From Lathyrus oleraceus (lineage: Eukaryota > Streptophyta > Magnoliopsida > Fabales > Fabaceae), in NCBI RefSeq assembly GCF_024323335.1, contig NC_066583.1, forward strand, positions 269,781,416 to 269,845,415: a DNA stretch of 64,000 nt, given 5' to 3'. Under the pieces are notes generated by a model that had not been told where the DNA came from, did no database searches, and saw nothing but the letters and a program-made list of their open reading frames with translations. Positions 46,079 to 56,890 of this stretch are shown here, piece after piece. The position numbers and the translations under genes are program-made. Each line of letters starts with the position of its first letter. The stretch's first letter is position 1.

Positions 46079-49000
46079 TCATTCAGGGCAATTTTTAATG
46101 TTCAGATTTTCTAAGATGAAAAGAAATCTATCTTCAGCTAGAGGCTTAGTAAAGATATCTGCCCATTGATGTTCTGTATCAATGAACTTCAATGTTACTA
46201 TCCCTTTCTGAACATAGTCTCTGATAAAATGATGTTTTATTTCAATGTGTTTGGCTCTGGAATGTAGAATGGGATTCTTACTTAAACAAATAGCAGCAGT
46301 ATTATCACAAAAGATAGGAATGTTACTCTCAAAGATTTGCAGATCTTCTAGCTGATGCTTCATCCAGAGCATCTGAGTTGTGCACAGTGATGCTGAGATG
46401 TATTCTGCTTCTGCAGTTGATAGAGCGATTGTTGACTGTCTTTTGCTAGCCCAGGAGATTAGATTGTTTCCCAGAAGCTGGCAATTTCCAGAAGTGCTTT
46501 TTCGTTCTATTCTATCTCCTGCATAATCTGCATCACAGTAACCCGAGAGTCTATACTCTGATGTTTTCTCATACATCAGGCCCAGGTTAGGAGTTCCTTT
46601 CAGATACTTAAGAATTCTCTTAACTGCTGTTAAATGAGATTCTCTAGGATCTGATTGGAATCTGGCACAGAGACAGACGCTAAAGAGAATATCAGGACGA
46701 GTAACAGTCAGATAGAGAAGAGAGCCTATCATACCTCGATAGAGCTTCTGACAAACCTTTGTGCTTACCTCTTCCTTTTCAAGAATGCATGTTGGATGCA
46801 TTGGAGTTTTTGCAGAGTTGCAGTCAATCATGTCAAACTTCTTCAGAACGTCTTTAATGTACTTGCTTTGATGAACGTACGTGACTTCTGGAGTTTGATT
46901 AATTTGAATTCCCAGAAAGAACTTTAGTTCTTGCATTAAACTCATTTCAAATTCTGCCTGCATTAACTTAGAAAATTCTTGGCAAACAGAGATATTAGCA
47001 GAACCAAAAATAATATCATCAACGTAAATCTGACATATCATGAGATCATTATTAAGGTTTTTACAGAAGAGTGTAGAATCAACTTTCCCTCTGATAAAAT
47101 TTTGTTCCAGAAGAAAATTGCTTAAACGTTCATACCAAGCTCTGGGAGCTTATTTAAGTCCATATAAAGATTTTTTAAGTTTAAAAACATGTTCTGGAAA
47201 GTTTGAATTTTCAAAACCTGGAGGTTGATTGACATACACTTCTTCTGAAATATAACCATTAAGGAATGCACTCTTGACATCCATTTGATATAATTTAATG
47301 GAATGGTTAATAGCAAAAGATACAAGAAGACGAATATATTCTAACCTTGCGACTGAAGCAAAGGTTTCATTATAATCAATACCTTCTTGTTGACTATAAC
47401 CTTGAGCTACCAGTCGAGCTTTGTTTCTGACGACTTCTCCTTTCTCGTTCAGCTTGTTTCTGAAAACCCATCTGGTTCCAATGACGTGAGTGCCTCTGGG
47501 CTTTGGAACAAGATCCCAGACATCATTCTTTGAGAATTGATCTAATTCTTCTTGCATGGCTGATACCCAGTCGTTATCTTGAAGTGCTTCATCACAAGAC
47601 GTAGGCTCAATCAGAGAGACTAGTCCCAGAGGAGTATCTTCAGAAGTCCTGAAGGTAGATCTGGTTCTAACAGGTTCGTCCTTGTTTCCCAGAATCAAAT
47701 CTTCAGATACATTGATACGACTCTTAACTTTCTTTGGGATTTCTGGGGATTTAATTTCTTCAGAGTTCTGAGTGACAGTTGCTTCTGGAGTTTTATCAGA
47801 TCCTGCAAGAGTGATTTCTAAATCTGCAAAACTTTGAACTAGCTTTGACTTTTCAGGGTCAAGCTTATCATCAAATCTGACATGAATAGATTCTTCCACA
47901 ATTTTGGTTTCTGTGTTGTATACTCTGTAGCCTTTAGAGCGTTCTGAGTATCCTAACATAATACCTTTCTGTGCTTTGGAATCAAACTTGTTCAGATGTT
48001 CTTTAGTGTTTAAGATAAAGCATGAACATCCAAAAGGATGAAAATATGAAATGTTTGGTTTTCTTCCTTTACACAGTTCATAGGGAGTCTTTTCCAGAAT
48101 AGGTCTTATAGAGATTCTATTCTGAATGTAACACGCTGTATTTACAGCTTCTGCCCAAAAGTGCTTTGCCACATTAGTTTCATTGATCCTGGTTCTGGCC
48201 ATCTCTTGGAGTGTCCTATTCTTCCTCTCTACAACTCCATTTTGTTGTGGAGTTCTAGGGCAGGAGAAATCATGGGATATTCCATTAGAGTCAAATAATT
48301 CCTCAAAATCTTTGTTTTCAAATTCCCCACCATGATCACTTCTGACTCTAATAATTTTAGAGTCAAGTTCTTTTTGCACTTTGGAACAGAAACTGGTGAA
48401 TACAGAGTGAGACTCACTCTTGTGCTTTAGGAATTTCACCCATGTCCAGCGGCTGTAATCATCAACAATGACTAGTCCATACTTCTTTCCATTGACTGAT
48501 GTTGTTTTCACAGGACCAAATAAGTCAATGTGAAGAAGTTCCAGAGGCTTAGAGGTAGAAACAACATTTTTCTTTTTAAAAGATGTTTTTGAAAATTTTC
48601 CTTTCTGACATGCCTCACACAGAGCATCTGAAGAAAACTTCAGTTTAGGTAGGCCTCTGACTAACTCGAGTTTATTTAGCTGAGTAAGTTTCCTCATGCT
48701 AATGTGGCCCAAGCGTCTATGCCATACCCATTGCTCTTCGTGAACTGACATCAGACATTTAACATTTTGTTCTTTTAAATCAGAAAGATTAATTTTATAA
48801 ATGTTGTTTTTCCTCTTGCCAGTGAAAAGGACAGAGCCATCGTTCTGATTAATGGCTTTACATGTTTTTTGATTAAAGATTACATCATAACCGTTATCAC
48901 TTAATTGACTTATGGATAACAGGTTATGCATTAATCCTTCTACATAAAGGACATCAGATATAGAGGGAAGAGTACCATTACCAATAGTTCCGGAGCCTCT

Positions 49001-49161
49001 GATCCTTCCTTTCTGATCTCCTCCGAAGCCTACAAATCCAGCGTCTTTAAGTTCCAGACTTTGGAACATAGACTTTCTTCCCGTCATGTGTCGCGAGCAT
49101 CCAGAGTCCAGGTACCATGACTGGTGTCTGAACTTTGCTGCATAGGATATCTGCAACATAG
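46079..49161 (-). pseudogene. SIRE-like pol (protease to RNase H)
   Basis: One frame carries protease WYLDSGCSRHMTG (about 49090), the integrase zinc segment WHRRLGHISMRKL (about 48710), integrase core VIVDDYSRWTW and GVVERKNRTLQEMARTRI (about 48480-48190), linker with TRSTFRTSEDTPLG, and RT start WVSAMQEELDQF. A TAA at 47150-47152 (Gln position in GLKQAPRAW) interrupts RT, which resumes with QIYVDDIIFGSAN (about 47030) and RNase H SGYCDADYAGDR, ending at TAG/TGA near 46079. A frameshift at about 49160-49200 separates it from the upstream gag-protease part. Apart from those two breaks the domain set is complete. Confidence 0.9.
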
Positions 49162-49775
49162 ATAATCTTATCTTTCGGTACCCAGAATCTCTTGGGTCCT
49201 TTCAGATTAGTTTTCCCAGAGTTTCTTATAACTTTGGGTTTTCTAGCATTTTTAAATTTTTGTTCTTGTGTGTGTGTGTAATGATATGAAAAAGGAGATT
49301 TAAGTTGGTCACTGGTAGAAGTTTTATCTTCCTTAGGATCATACCCAATTCCCTTTTTATTGTTCTGACTTACTCCATAAATCATGGATGCCATAATACT
49401 CATATCTATCCCATTCTTCAGAAATTCTTGAAAGGCTTCTTCATATTTATAAATTATTTTATTTGAAGTTTGTGGTGCTTGAGACAACGCTTCTTATAAT
49501 TCTAAGCTTTTTTTCTTTGCTCCATCTCTTTCTAATGTTAAAGATCTGATTGTATCTTCTTGTGCTAGAATTGTCATCTCAAGTTCACTACATTCTTCAA
49601 ATTTTGCTTTAAGACAGCCTTTAATGTTTTTAAATTTTTGTTTTAATTTCTGATATGAGCTAAGTGTTTCTGACAAACAAGATTCTAGATCAGATCGAGA
49701 AAGTTCAGAAAATACCTCTTCAGATTCTTCATCTGAGCTACTTCCGGATGTGGTAGCCATAAGTGCCACGTTGGC
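49047..49775 (-). pseudogene. SIRE-like gag-pol junction segment
   Basis: In the gag frame, after a TAG at 49776-49778, the sequence continues ANVALMATTSGSSSDEESEE, a coiled-coil-like part (LSSYQKLKQKFKNIKGCLKA), a TAA at 49494-49496, then SQAPQTSNKIIYKYEEAF and GPKRFWVPKDKIIYVADIL before the shift into the protease frame. The segment belongs between gag and protease in SIRE-type polyproteins. Confidence 0.75.
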
Positions 49776-50849
49776 CTATTCATCAGAGTCAGATTCTGAT
49801 GATCCAGATTCACTATCATCCCAGGTAGCCATCAGTCCTTTCTTTGTCCTGAAGGTATTTTTCTTGAAGCTTTCTTTTCTAGAGTTGTCTTTCTTTAGCT
49901 TGGGACATTCATTCCTGTAATGACCTGTTTCTTTACATTCATAACAGGTAATATCTTTGTTAGTTTTACCTTTTGAAGTTGATTCTGATCGATCCCCTCT
50001 GGGTCTTGGTCTTCTGAAGTTGTTGTTCCTCTTTTTCCAGAGTTGCTTAACTCTTCTGGTTAGTAGGGACAATTCTTCTTCATCATCAGAGTCTTCTGGT
50101 TCAGAGTCGTCAGCATCTTCAGTTTCTGCCTGGAGAGCTTTGGTTCTGTCAAGTTTGCGTCTTTCAGGTCTGGACTTTAATGCTACAGACTTGATCCTTT
50201 TCTGAGGCTCATCTTCCTCTAGTTCTATCTCATGGCTTCTGAGAGAACTGACAAGTTCTTCAAGGCTGATATTATTCAGATCCTTTGACAGCTTCAGAGC
50301 AGTAACCATAGGTCTCCATTTCTTTGGCAGACTTCTGACTATCTTCTTGACGTGGTCTGCAGTTGTATACCCTTTGTCTAGAACTTTGAGACCTGCAATA
50401 AGAGTTTGGAATCTAGAAAACATTGCCTCTATAGCTTCGTCATCTTCCATCTTGAAGGCTTCATATTTCTGGATAAGCGCCAGAGCCTTTGTCTCTTTGA
50501 CTTGGGAGTTTCCTTCATGTGTCATCTTCAGAGAGTCAAGTATATCTTTGGCTGTTTCTCTGTTGGTGATCTTTTCATATTCGTTGTACGATATGGCATT
50601 GAGAAGTATGGTTCTGGCCTTGTGGTGATTTTTGAAGACACGTTTCTGATCTTCTGACATCTTATTTCTGGGAACTTCAGCTCCATTTCCTGAGACTGGA
50701 GGTGTGTATCCATCTGTGACAATGTCCCAGAGGTCAGCATCATAACCCAGAAAGAAACTTTCGATTCTATCTTTCTAGTAGTCAAACTTCTCTCCATCAA
50801 AGACAGGAGGCTTGGCATTGTAACTATCTCTTTCATTTGAGTGGGCCAT
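49776..50849 (-). pseudogene. SIRE-like gag
   Basis: ATG 50849 opens MAHSNERDSYNAKPPVFDGE, interrupted by a TAG at 50775-50777 (a Trp is normal before KDRIESFF), and runs to a TAG at 49776-49778. It contains the UBN2-type capsid domain (ALALIQKYEAFKMEDDEAIE; LVSSLRSHEIELEEDE), a basic then acidic stretch, one CCHC knuckle CYECKETGHYRNEC (about 49950) and an acidic Ser/Asp end. Gag would form the particle that packages element RNA. The start is the first ATG after the primer-binding site. Confidence 0.9.
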
Positions 50850-50917
50850 AGTTTTTCTCGTACTGGATCTCTCTACACTGTTAAGTGTTTGATTAGAAAA
50901 TCAATAACAGAGCCGGA

Positions 50918-50931
50918 GCTCTGATACCAAT
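50918..50931 (-). other. SIRE-like primer-binding site
   Basis: On the minus strand TTGGTATCAGAGCT, the initiator tRNA-Met complement, abuts the 5' LTR. Confidence 0.92.
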
Positions 50932-52016
50932 TGAAGGTGAGAAAAACAAGAAAGGGGGGTTTGAATTGTTTGGAAAAATAAGCGCTTTTTCAAAATGAAA
51001 ATCACACAAGGATTTTATACTGGTTCGCTTATAACACAAAGCTACTCCAGTCCACCCGGCCGAGGTGATTTCGCCTTCAACAAGGACTTAATCCACTAAT
51101 CTTGAAAGATTGATTACAAACAACGTCTAAGAGAAAGATCTCTTAGTCCTCTCAAGTATACAGACTACACAGAGTCACTTGAGGAAATAAACAAACAATA
51201 AATGAAAGATTTATGTAATCTAAAGTGCTTCTAAGAAAGAAAATATTACAATAGTAAGAACAAAGTGATTCACGTTATAAGCAACAACTTCGTGAAGATT
51301 TAGAGAGTAAGCGAGTTTTCTTGAACGTTGATGTTTCAGTATAATTTTCTTGTATGTTGTAGTAGTGTATTGAATGTTGATTTGCAGTTCTTTATATATA
51401 GAAGAGTAGGATCTGTTGAAACTGATGAGTAATAAAATGAATTTACGCCATCACTTAAATAGCTTCTGCAGGATAACTTTCTCTCCTTGAAGTGACTACT
51501 TACCACATAAAGTATCTTCTTCATTGAAATTGGAGATTAACGTCTCTTTCTGTTTTAGGAAATCCATTTGCAAATCTTTACTTGACTTTAACGTTACTCT
51601 TTCATAATTAGCAAATCCATAATCAGAGTCTTCGTGTATCTGAGAATCTTGGAGTCTTGCTTCTGATGTTGATCTCTTTTGAGTTCTGATGGATTCTTCA
51701 GATAGTGCCAAGAGCTTCTGAAGTTAGACAAACCTTTGTTCAGAGTCAGAACTTCTAGAGCTTACTACTTGTCCAGATGCTTCTGATACTTTGCTGTTTT
51801 GCTCAGAGTTAGATTATCTTGAACGTGTTTCTACTTCAGATGCTTCTGGTCTTCTGAAAATTTGTATCTGATATGATTGTGTATCTGATGAATTCTTCCT
51901 TCTTTCTTTAGAATCCTGCACACTTAGAAACTTTTCGTTAGGGTGCCATTTTTGGTTTCATCCTTTGTTATCATCAAAATCAAGGAATCTGTTGTAGAAC
52001 AATTTTTGTTCTTACA
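50932..52016 (-). repeat. SIRE-like 5' LTR (1085 bp)
   Basis: Pairs with 43428-44512; the TATA-like run is at 51391-51400. Followed by the duplication gaagg and the Tat-1 gag N-terminus. Confidence 0.94.
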
Positions 52017-52084
52017 GAAGGCACTATGCTGCTAGTTTATGGGTTTTGAGAATTCTGAGTTTCTGGTGGATTCATATTCACCAT
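52017..52084 (-). pseudogene. Tat-1 gag N-terminus
   Basis: ATG 52084 begins MVNMNPPETQNSQNP then a TAA, then TSSIVPS up to the SIRE-like insertion; the frame resumes at 43427. Only about 23 codons lie on this side. Position right after the leader of the Tat-1 5' LTR supports the call. Confidence 0.7.
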
Positions 52085-52207
52085 CCCCGTCTGTGGTTCT
52101 CTCCCTATTCGTCGTTCACCGTTTATGGTTATTTTACCACTTCTTAAAAGCATACAACAATTCTTTTCTCAAACAAAACTTAGCAATCAAACAGAACGTT
52201 AGCACTA

Positions 52208-52225
52208 GTCCCACTGGGCGTGCCA
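52208..52225 (-). other. Tat-1 primer-binding site region
   Basis: On the minus strand TGGCACGCCCAGTGGGAC, the conserved motif next to the 5' LTR of many legume Tat-type elements. Which tRNA it pairs with was not determined. Confidence 0.6.
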
Positions 52226-52227
52226 AT

Positions 52228-53134
52228 TTATTTACCTTGAAAAATGGTAAACAACCACTGATCTTCCAAATTTCTAAATTTGGTCACTTACAGGATCGAT
52301 CAGATTGATCCTAAGACATGTGCTAAATTTCTCGTAAGCGTAACGTTGATAAATGATCGAACTAAACGTCAAATCGAAGCGTTAAATAAAAACTAAAGAC
52401 AAAAGAGTGACTTGAACAAAAGAACAATTTTAAATCAGTATTTAGAACTATTAAAGAAGAAGTAAACGACGAGAATTGCAGAAGGATTGAAAGCAATCAA
52501 AAAGGTTGGTAAGTGCTGGAATCTTTATGAATGTAAGGTAAAAGTTCAAAGTAACGAAAGGAACTAAAGATCTTTAAACTTGTAAATGACGAAGTAAGAA
52601 ATAAAGTGTTTGAGAGTAAAGAGCAAGGAAAGATATTTCTGAAGAGAAAGTAAAGATAACTTTGTGATGCTTTGAAATGATTAAACAATGGTGTAGACAA
52701 CGTACATTCTGCGTTTTACAGTTCTTCTTCACACGAATACTTAGGTTTTTGTATACAATTTCACACACTTTTCTAACTCTAAGACCCGGTATTTATACTG
52801 GATCGAAATAACAACTCAGAGGGTTCTTCAATCACGTCGATACACGTGGCGTCCTGCATGCGTATGTTTGCTCATTCTGCTTCCACGTGTATCCTTGCGG
52901 TTTCTAACGAAGATACTTTTCCCTCCTTTATTTAAATTTCAAATCTTTGATCGAAACCGTTTTTTAACCGTTCCTTAAGAAACCGCTCCGAAATTTCAGC
53001 TATAAGCTTGATCTTTATTTAATCAGCTAAGTCAGTCTACCTTCAGCTGTTCGAATAACCTCTTAGTCGAAGCCAGCTGTACATGCTTTCCAATTTTGGT
53101 AATTTGAAGTGGGCGTCGAAAATTTGAGCTAACA
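52228..53134 (-). repeat. Tat-1 5' LTR
   Basis: On the minus strand it starts TGTTAGCTCAAATTTTCGAC (53134 leftward), has TATAAATACCGGG (plus 52785-52797) and ends close to the primer-binding site, so about 0.9 kb long. No second copy was found in the window, so borders rest on the TG start and the primer-binding site. Confidence 0.65.
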
Positions 53135-53525
53135 AATAGCAAAGCAACATTTATTATTTTTTTGACTATTATACCCCTACTTATCAATATTTTTTTTCAA
53201 TACTTTGTTAACTATAATTAATAAGGGTATTTTAGTAAGTACTGTTATTAAAATTAACCCATCTAATAATAAAAATGAGATATAATTCAAATATAACATT
53301 TTTATCACATGGGGAGTAAAAATTATTAATTTTTTTATATGCACAAAAAATCAAAAATAGACAATTAAAAAGGAAACAAAGAGAGTACTAGTATTAAACA
53401 ACATAATTTTGTTATCCAAACGTTTGGGTGCCCTCCTATGACAATTATCAATTAATCATTTTCCAAAGTCTATTGGAAACTACTCCAATACAAATTAGTA
53501 AAACGTTTAGGTTTCACTTTCATTG
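53135..53525. other. Upstream region of the F-box gene
   Basis: AT-rich, no gene. It separates the Tat-1 LTR border from the F-box promoter. Confidence 0.6.
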
Positions 53526-53534
53526 TCTATAAAA
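53526..53534 (+). promoter_or_regulatory. TATA box of the F-box gene
   Basis: TCTATAAAA lies about 50 bp upstream of ATG 53581, leaving a 5' leader of roughly 20-25 bases if transcription starts about 30 bp downstream. Confidence 0.55.
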
Positions 53535-53580
53535 GGTTATACTTCGGATTCTTTTTAAACCATCCTTTCGCTTCGCTTAT

Positions 53581-54556
53581 ATGAAGATAGCCTCTTGTTC
53601 TATTCATTCCATGGAAAAAGAAGATGACGCCAAACCTTTTCCAAATTGGCTTGAACTACCGAGAAAAATCATAACAAACATCTTACAGAGGCTTGATACC
53701 ATTGACATTGTGAAAAGTGTATGTGGAGTATGTCCTCTATGGTGGAACATTTGTAAGGATCCTTCTTTGTGGCGAACCATTAATATGACCAGTTTCACCT
53801 GTGGACTACTTTTTCATAATGATCTGGTCAAGATATGCCATTATGCTGTTGAAAGAAGTTGTGGTCATCTTGAAGATGTTGATATTGAGTATTTTTGCAC
53901 TGACGAACTCCTTGAATGCATATCTGAGAAGTAACTATTTATATTAATTTACTTTTTTTTTCAATAAACTATTATTTTTTAAGATCTTGTTAGCTGAATA
54001 CTAATATTCTAGATTTGTGTTTTTTAATGGTTTTTTATTCAAATTTTTTAGTGCCGGAAACCTACGCCGCCTGCGACTTTTAGATTGCCAGCTAGTTACT
54101 GATAAAGGTTTCAGCGCTGCTGTAAGAAAACTTGCACAGTTAGAGGAAGTAGATATTTCATTTTGCAACCTAGTGAAGGAATCTCTTGAAGTTCTTGGTC
54201 GATCTTGCCCTCTTTTGAAATCTCTCAAATTTGTGACAAGGGGGATTGAATACTTTGGATACTATGATGATGATAATGCTGAGGCATTTGCCATTGCTGA
54301 AACTATGTCTGGTCTGCGTCATCTTAATATCAGAGGAAATCTAATCCGTGATGTAGGGTTGATTGCAATTCTTGATGGATGTCCTCTTCTTGAGTCTCTT
54401 AACATTGCAGAATGTAGTAATCTTCATTTGAGTGGAAGTTTGTGGAAAAGGTGCCGTGACCAGATAAAGAATGTGCGGCAGTGGACTCCATTTAACGAAG
54501 AAGGTCATCTTCCTTATCAAGAATCTTTGTTAAGGACTATATTACGATCCTTGTGA
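53581..54556 (+). CDS. F-box/LRR-repeat protein (SKIP19/FBL-like), two exons
   Basis: Exon 1 is 53581-53930 and exon 2 54052-54556; the 121-bp intron starts GTAACT and ends TTTTTTAG. Joined length is 855 bp, 284 residues. The F-box lies at about residues 20-68 (FPNWLELPRKIITNILQRLD; PLWWNICKDPSLW). Leucine-rich segments follow: NLRRLRLLDCQLVTDKGFSA, LAQLEEVDISFCNL, CPLLKSLKF, MSGLRHLNIRGNLI, CPLLESLNIAECSNL. F-box proteins of this type bind SKP1 through the F-box and present a target to an SCF ubiquitin ligase through the LRRs; the target is unknown. No stop or frameshift was found. A second in-frame ATG is at codon 11. The start agrees with the TATA box. A broken paralog sits at 6149-7102. 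Confidence 0.9.
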
Positions 54557-54844
54557 TTGATTTTAAATTAGGAGATCTTATGGATGTTGAAAATCGAATG
54601 AATTAAAATGTGATTTTGATGACTTTGCTCTATAAATTAGAATGATTATCTATGTTTTTGTTTATGAATTGTTATGAAATTGTGATCCTGATTATTGTTT
54701 GGGAAGTCTATGTTTGTAACGGAAGTTGCTTAACATATTTAACATTTGAAAGTGGAAATAAACCTGTTTATTTTTGAGCTAGATTTGATAGAATTCTTAA
54801 CGTTCCAATATTACACATGTACATAATGAAGTTCTCGTTGTGTT
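54557..54844. other. 3' flank of the F-box gene
   Basis: AT-rich sequence that should hold the 3' UTR. No firm polyadenylation signal can be singled out. Confidence 0.5.
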
Positions 54845-55035
54845 AAAAATATTTTTTTTAATAAGCAAAACAATGATTTTAAGGGAGTACAAGTGCACTC
54901 CAACCCAACAAATACAAAGAGAGAGACATGGGGGCAAAATGCCACTAAAACGAGTCTAGAAAAGCAGACGACTTGGAAAGTTACACCAGTCTGTCCAGAA
55001 GATCTCATTACGACCTTTGGAAAATGAAACATACA
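54845..55035 (-). mobile_element. LINE 3' tail
   Basis: On the minus strand the segment ends with TTGTTTTGCTTATTAAAAAA (plus 54855-54874), the 3' end seen in many plant L1-type LINEs, preceded by a GGAGTGCACTTGTACTCCC palindrome and a short open frame resembling the ORF2 end. 5' truncation is usual for LINEs. Confidence 0.55.
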
Positions 55036-55152
55036 ATTCCCCGGTCCTAAACTTAAACAACTTCATTATGTCTTCTACATTACACAATGCACATACAATT
55101 CCCCGGTCCTAAACTTAAACAACTTCATTATGTCTTCTACGTTACACAATGC
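55029..55152. repeat. 62-bp direct tandem duplication
   Basis: ACATACAATTCCCCGGTCCT and the following 42 bases occur at 55029 and again at 55091, with a single difference (CTACATTACAC/CTACGTTACAC). Confidence 0.9.
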
Positions 55153-55403
55153 ACACACTCAGTACACTGCTGTTGATAAAAACTACACAATGCACATCCA
55201 CTCTTACAAATGGTTATGGTTATGCACATCCACGGTACATAATGCATACAATCAGTATACTGCTGCTGTTGACAACTACACTAGTTTATATATACAAAAC
55301 AATAATGTCATGTAGGTAAAATGCTAACCTTTAGTAGCTAGGTTAAGCTTAACAAAATTAATACTACTATTACTACTGAATATGAATTACCTCTAACATC
55401 ATC
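55153..55403 (-). repeat. Copia-C 3' LTR (approximate)
   Basis: Aligned by eye with 57999-58281; diverged, with internal duplications of an ACAATGCACA-type stretch. Borders are approximate. Confidence 0.5.
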
Positions 55404-55420
55404 CATCGATTAATATTCAT

Positions 55421-56179
55421 CTAATCAAAACTAACAACACCAATTTCGTCATTCAAGTGGGGAAATTGACCTGACTTGATCGCTTTCGTCCGAACATCTG
55501 TCAGCTGCTTCTGAGTGCAACAATGTATAACTTCTAGCATTCCATTCTGAAACTGATTTCTCAAAAAGTGATACTTAGTCTTAATATGCTTGCTTCTCCC
55601 ATGCAACACTGGATTCTTAGCAAGATTGATTGCAGATTTGTTATCAATCATTAGCTTCATAGGCTTGTTTACCTTGATCTTCAAATCCTGCAGTAAATTC
55701 AGAAGCCAAACAACTTGACATGCATCCACAACACTTGCAATATATTCAACTTCACAGGTTGACAAAGCAACAATTGGTCACTTCTTGGAACACCAAGAAA
55801 TAAGACCTCCCAGATACTCAAACAAATATCCAGAAGTACTTCTTTTGTCAACCATGTCTCCACACCAATCAGAGTATGAGTAACACATCATCTCTGAATT
55901 AGTCTTTTCTTCAGAAGGAAACAAAACTCGATACTTCTGAGTTCCCTTAATATACCTCAGAATCCTGACAATAGCTTGGTAATGAGACCACTTCGGTTTA
56001 CTCATGAACCTACTAACCATTCCAACTGCAAAACAAATAGCATGCATGATATTACACAAATACCTCAATGAGCCAACCAATTGTTTAAAAATTATAGCAT
56101 TTACATGATCACCCTTAGGATCAGAATCCAATTTGTGATTTTTTTCTAAATGTGTGACTGCAACCTTACAATTCAACAA
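55421..56179 (-). pseudogene. Copia-C late RT and RNase H
   Basis: One frame with a TGA at 55778-55780. It reads [69 protein letters not shown], stop, PIVALSTCEVEYIASV, VNKPMKLMIDNKSAINLAKN and HIKTKYHFLRNQ, i.e. the end of RT and RNase H of a Ty1-copia pol. The YVDD-containing core is absent because of a deletion upstream. Confidence 0.85.
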
Positions 56180-56890
56180 CTCAAATATATCAGAATCTCA
56201 AGTTCTTCTTCTATTGCCTTCATCCACACTTTCTTCTTGAGGGCTTCTTCAGTACTAACTGGTTCAGAGTCTACTAACATGGCACACTGAATGACTTCTC
56301 CTTCAGAGTCTATCTCAGTATCTTGCAACATGTCAAACTCTGCAAATCACTGTGGTATCTGACAAATCCTCTGTGATCTGGTTTCAGTAGATGGAACACC
56401 TTCAAAAGGTCCAACTTCATAGGCATGACCATTATTAGAGGTTGGATTACCACCAGAATCTGAATCATCATCAGATTCACCTTCTGAGTTTTCTTCAACT
56501 TTAGTGTTACTATCAGACTCTGACGCATCTTCAGACTCAAAATCACCATCAGACCCTGACTTATCTTTAGAGGTAGAGTCCCCTTCAAAAGTATATTCTC
56601 CTTCAGAGTCAGAAATCTCTTCAAATCTCCTTGGTATTTGTTTAATTCTTTGTGGCCTCTGAACTTGTTCAAAATCTTCTTCGGACGCTGGAACAATATC
56701 AGATGATGAAACCCCATAAGTACCACCTTTAGAGGTATGACCGCCTTCAAAGTCTGGAATATTCCCAGAGTCTGAATTACCATTAGAATCTGGATCAAAA
56801 TCATATTCACCTTCAGAATCAGATTCACCTTTAGAGTCAGACTCGCCTTCAGAGTCACCTTCAGAATCATCTTCTAGTCTACCAAATACG
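56180..56890 (-). pseudogene. Copia-C acidic linker with internal duplication
   Basis: From about 56890 to 56347 the minus strand is open for about 180 codons and very rich in Ser, Glu, Asp and Gly (SDSEGE-type units). It holds two copies of a QRIKQIPRRF/QRICQIP motif, the segment that normally occurs once before RT. TGA 56347-56349 ends it; after that VIQCAMLVDSEPVSTEEALK and VWMKAIEEELE lead to the RT deletion. This is the integrase-RT linker of the element. Confidence 0.72.

Larger units (their letters stand above)
43428..52016 (-). mobile_element. SIRE-like Ty1-copia element with envelope-like ORF
   Basis: LTRs 43428-44512 and 50932-52016 (1085 bp each) begin TGAAGGTGAG and end TTCTTACA; perfect duplications gaagg flank it (43423-43427 and 52017-52021). 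Reading leftward: primer-binding site, gag, pol (protease, integrase, RT, RNase H), an extra envelope-like ORF, polypurine tract. Element length (8589 bp), an acidic gag tail with one CCHC knuckle, and the extra ORF fit the SIRE/Maximus lineage. By eye LTRs differ at about 11 positions (about 99% identical). It is inserted near the start of Tat-1 gag. Stops and frameshifts make this copy non-autonomous. Confidence 0.94.
23762..53134 (-). mobile_element. Tat-lineage Ty3-gypsy element (Tat-1), nested and decayed
   Basis: Going leftward on the minus strand: 5' LTR (about 52228-53134), primer-binding site (52208-52225), gag start (52084), gag interrupted by the SIRE-like element, gag remainder, protease (40091-40486), a stretch interrupted by the Tekay-like element, RT in two tandem copies, RNase H plus a second archaeal-type RNase H, integrase (ending 27145), then the antisense PMD gene. 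Removing the two inserts and one copy of each target duplication joins the host frame exactly. A dual RNase H is characteristic of the Tat lineage. The left border and 3' LTR are not found, so the left coordinate is a minimum. Confidence 0.8.

Noticed and set aside
56310..56870. Minus-strand frame rich in Leu/Ile/Lys
   Set aside because: Out-of-frame reading of the acidic linker of Copia-C.
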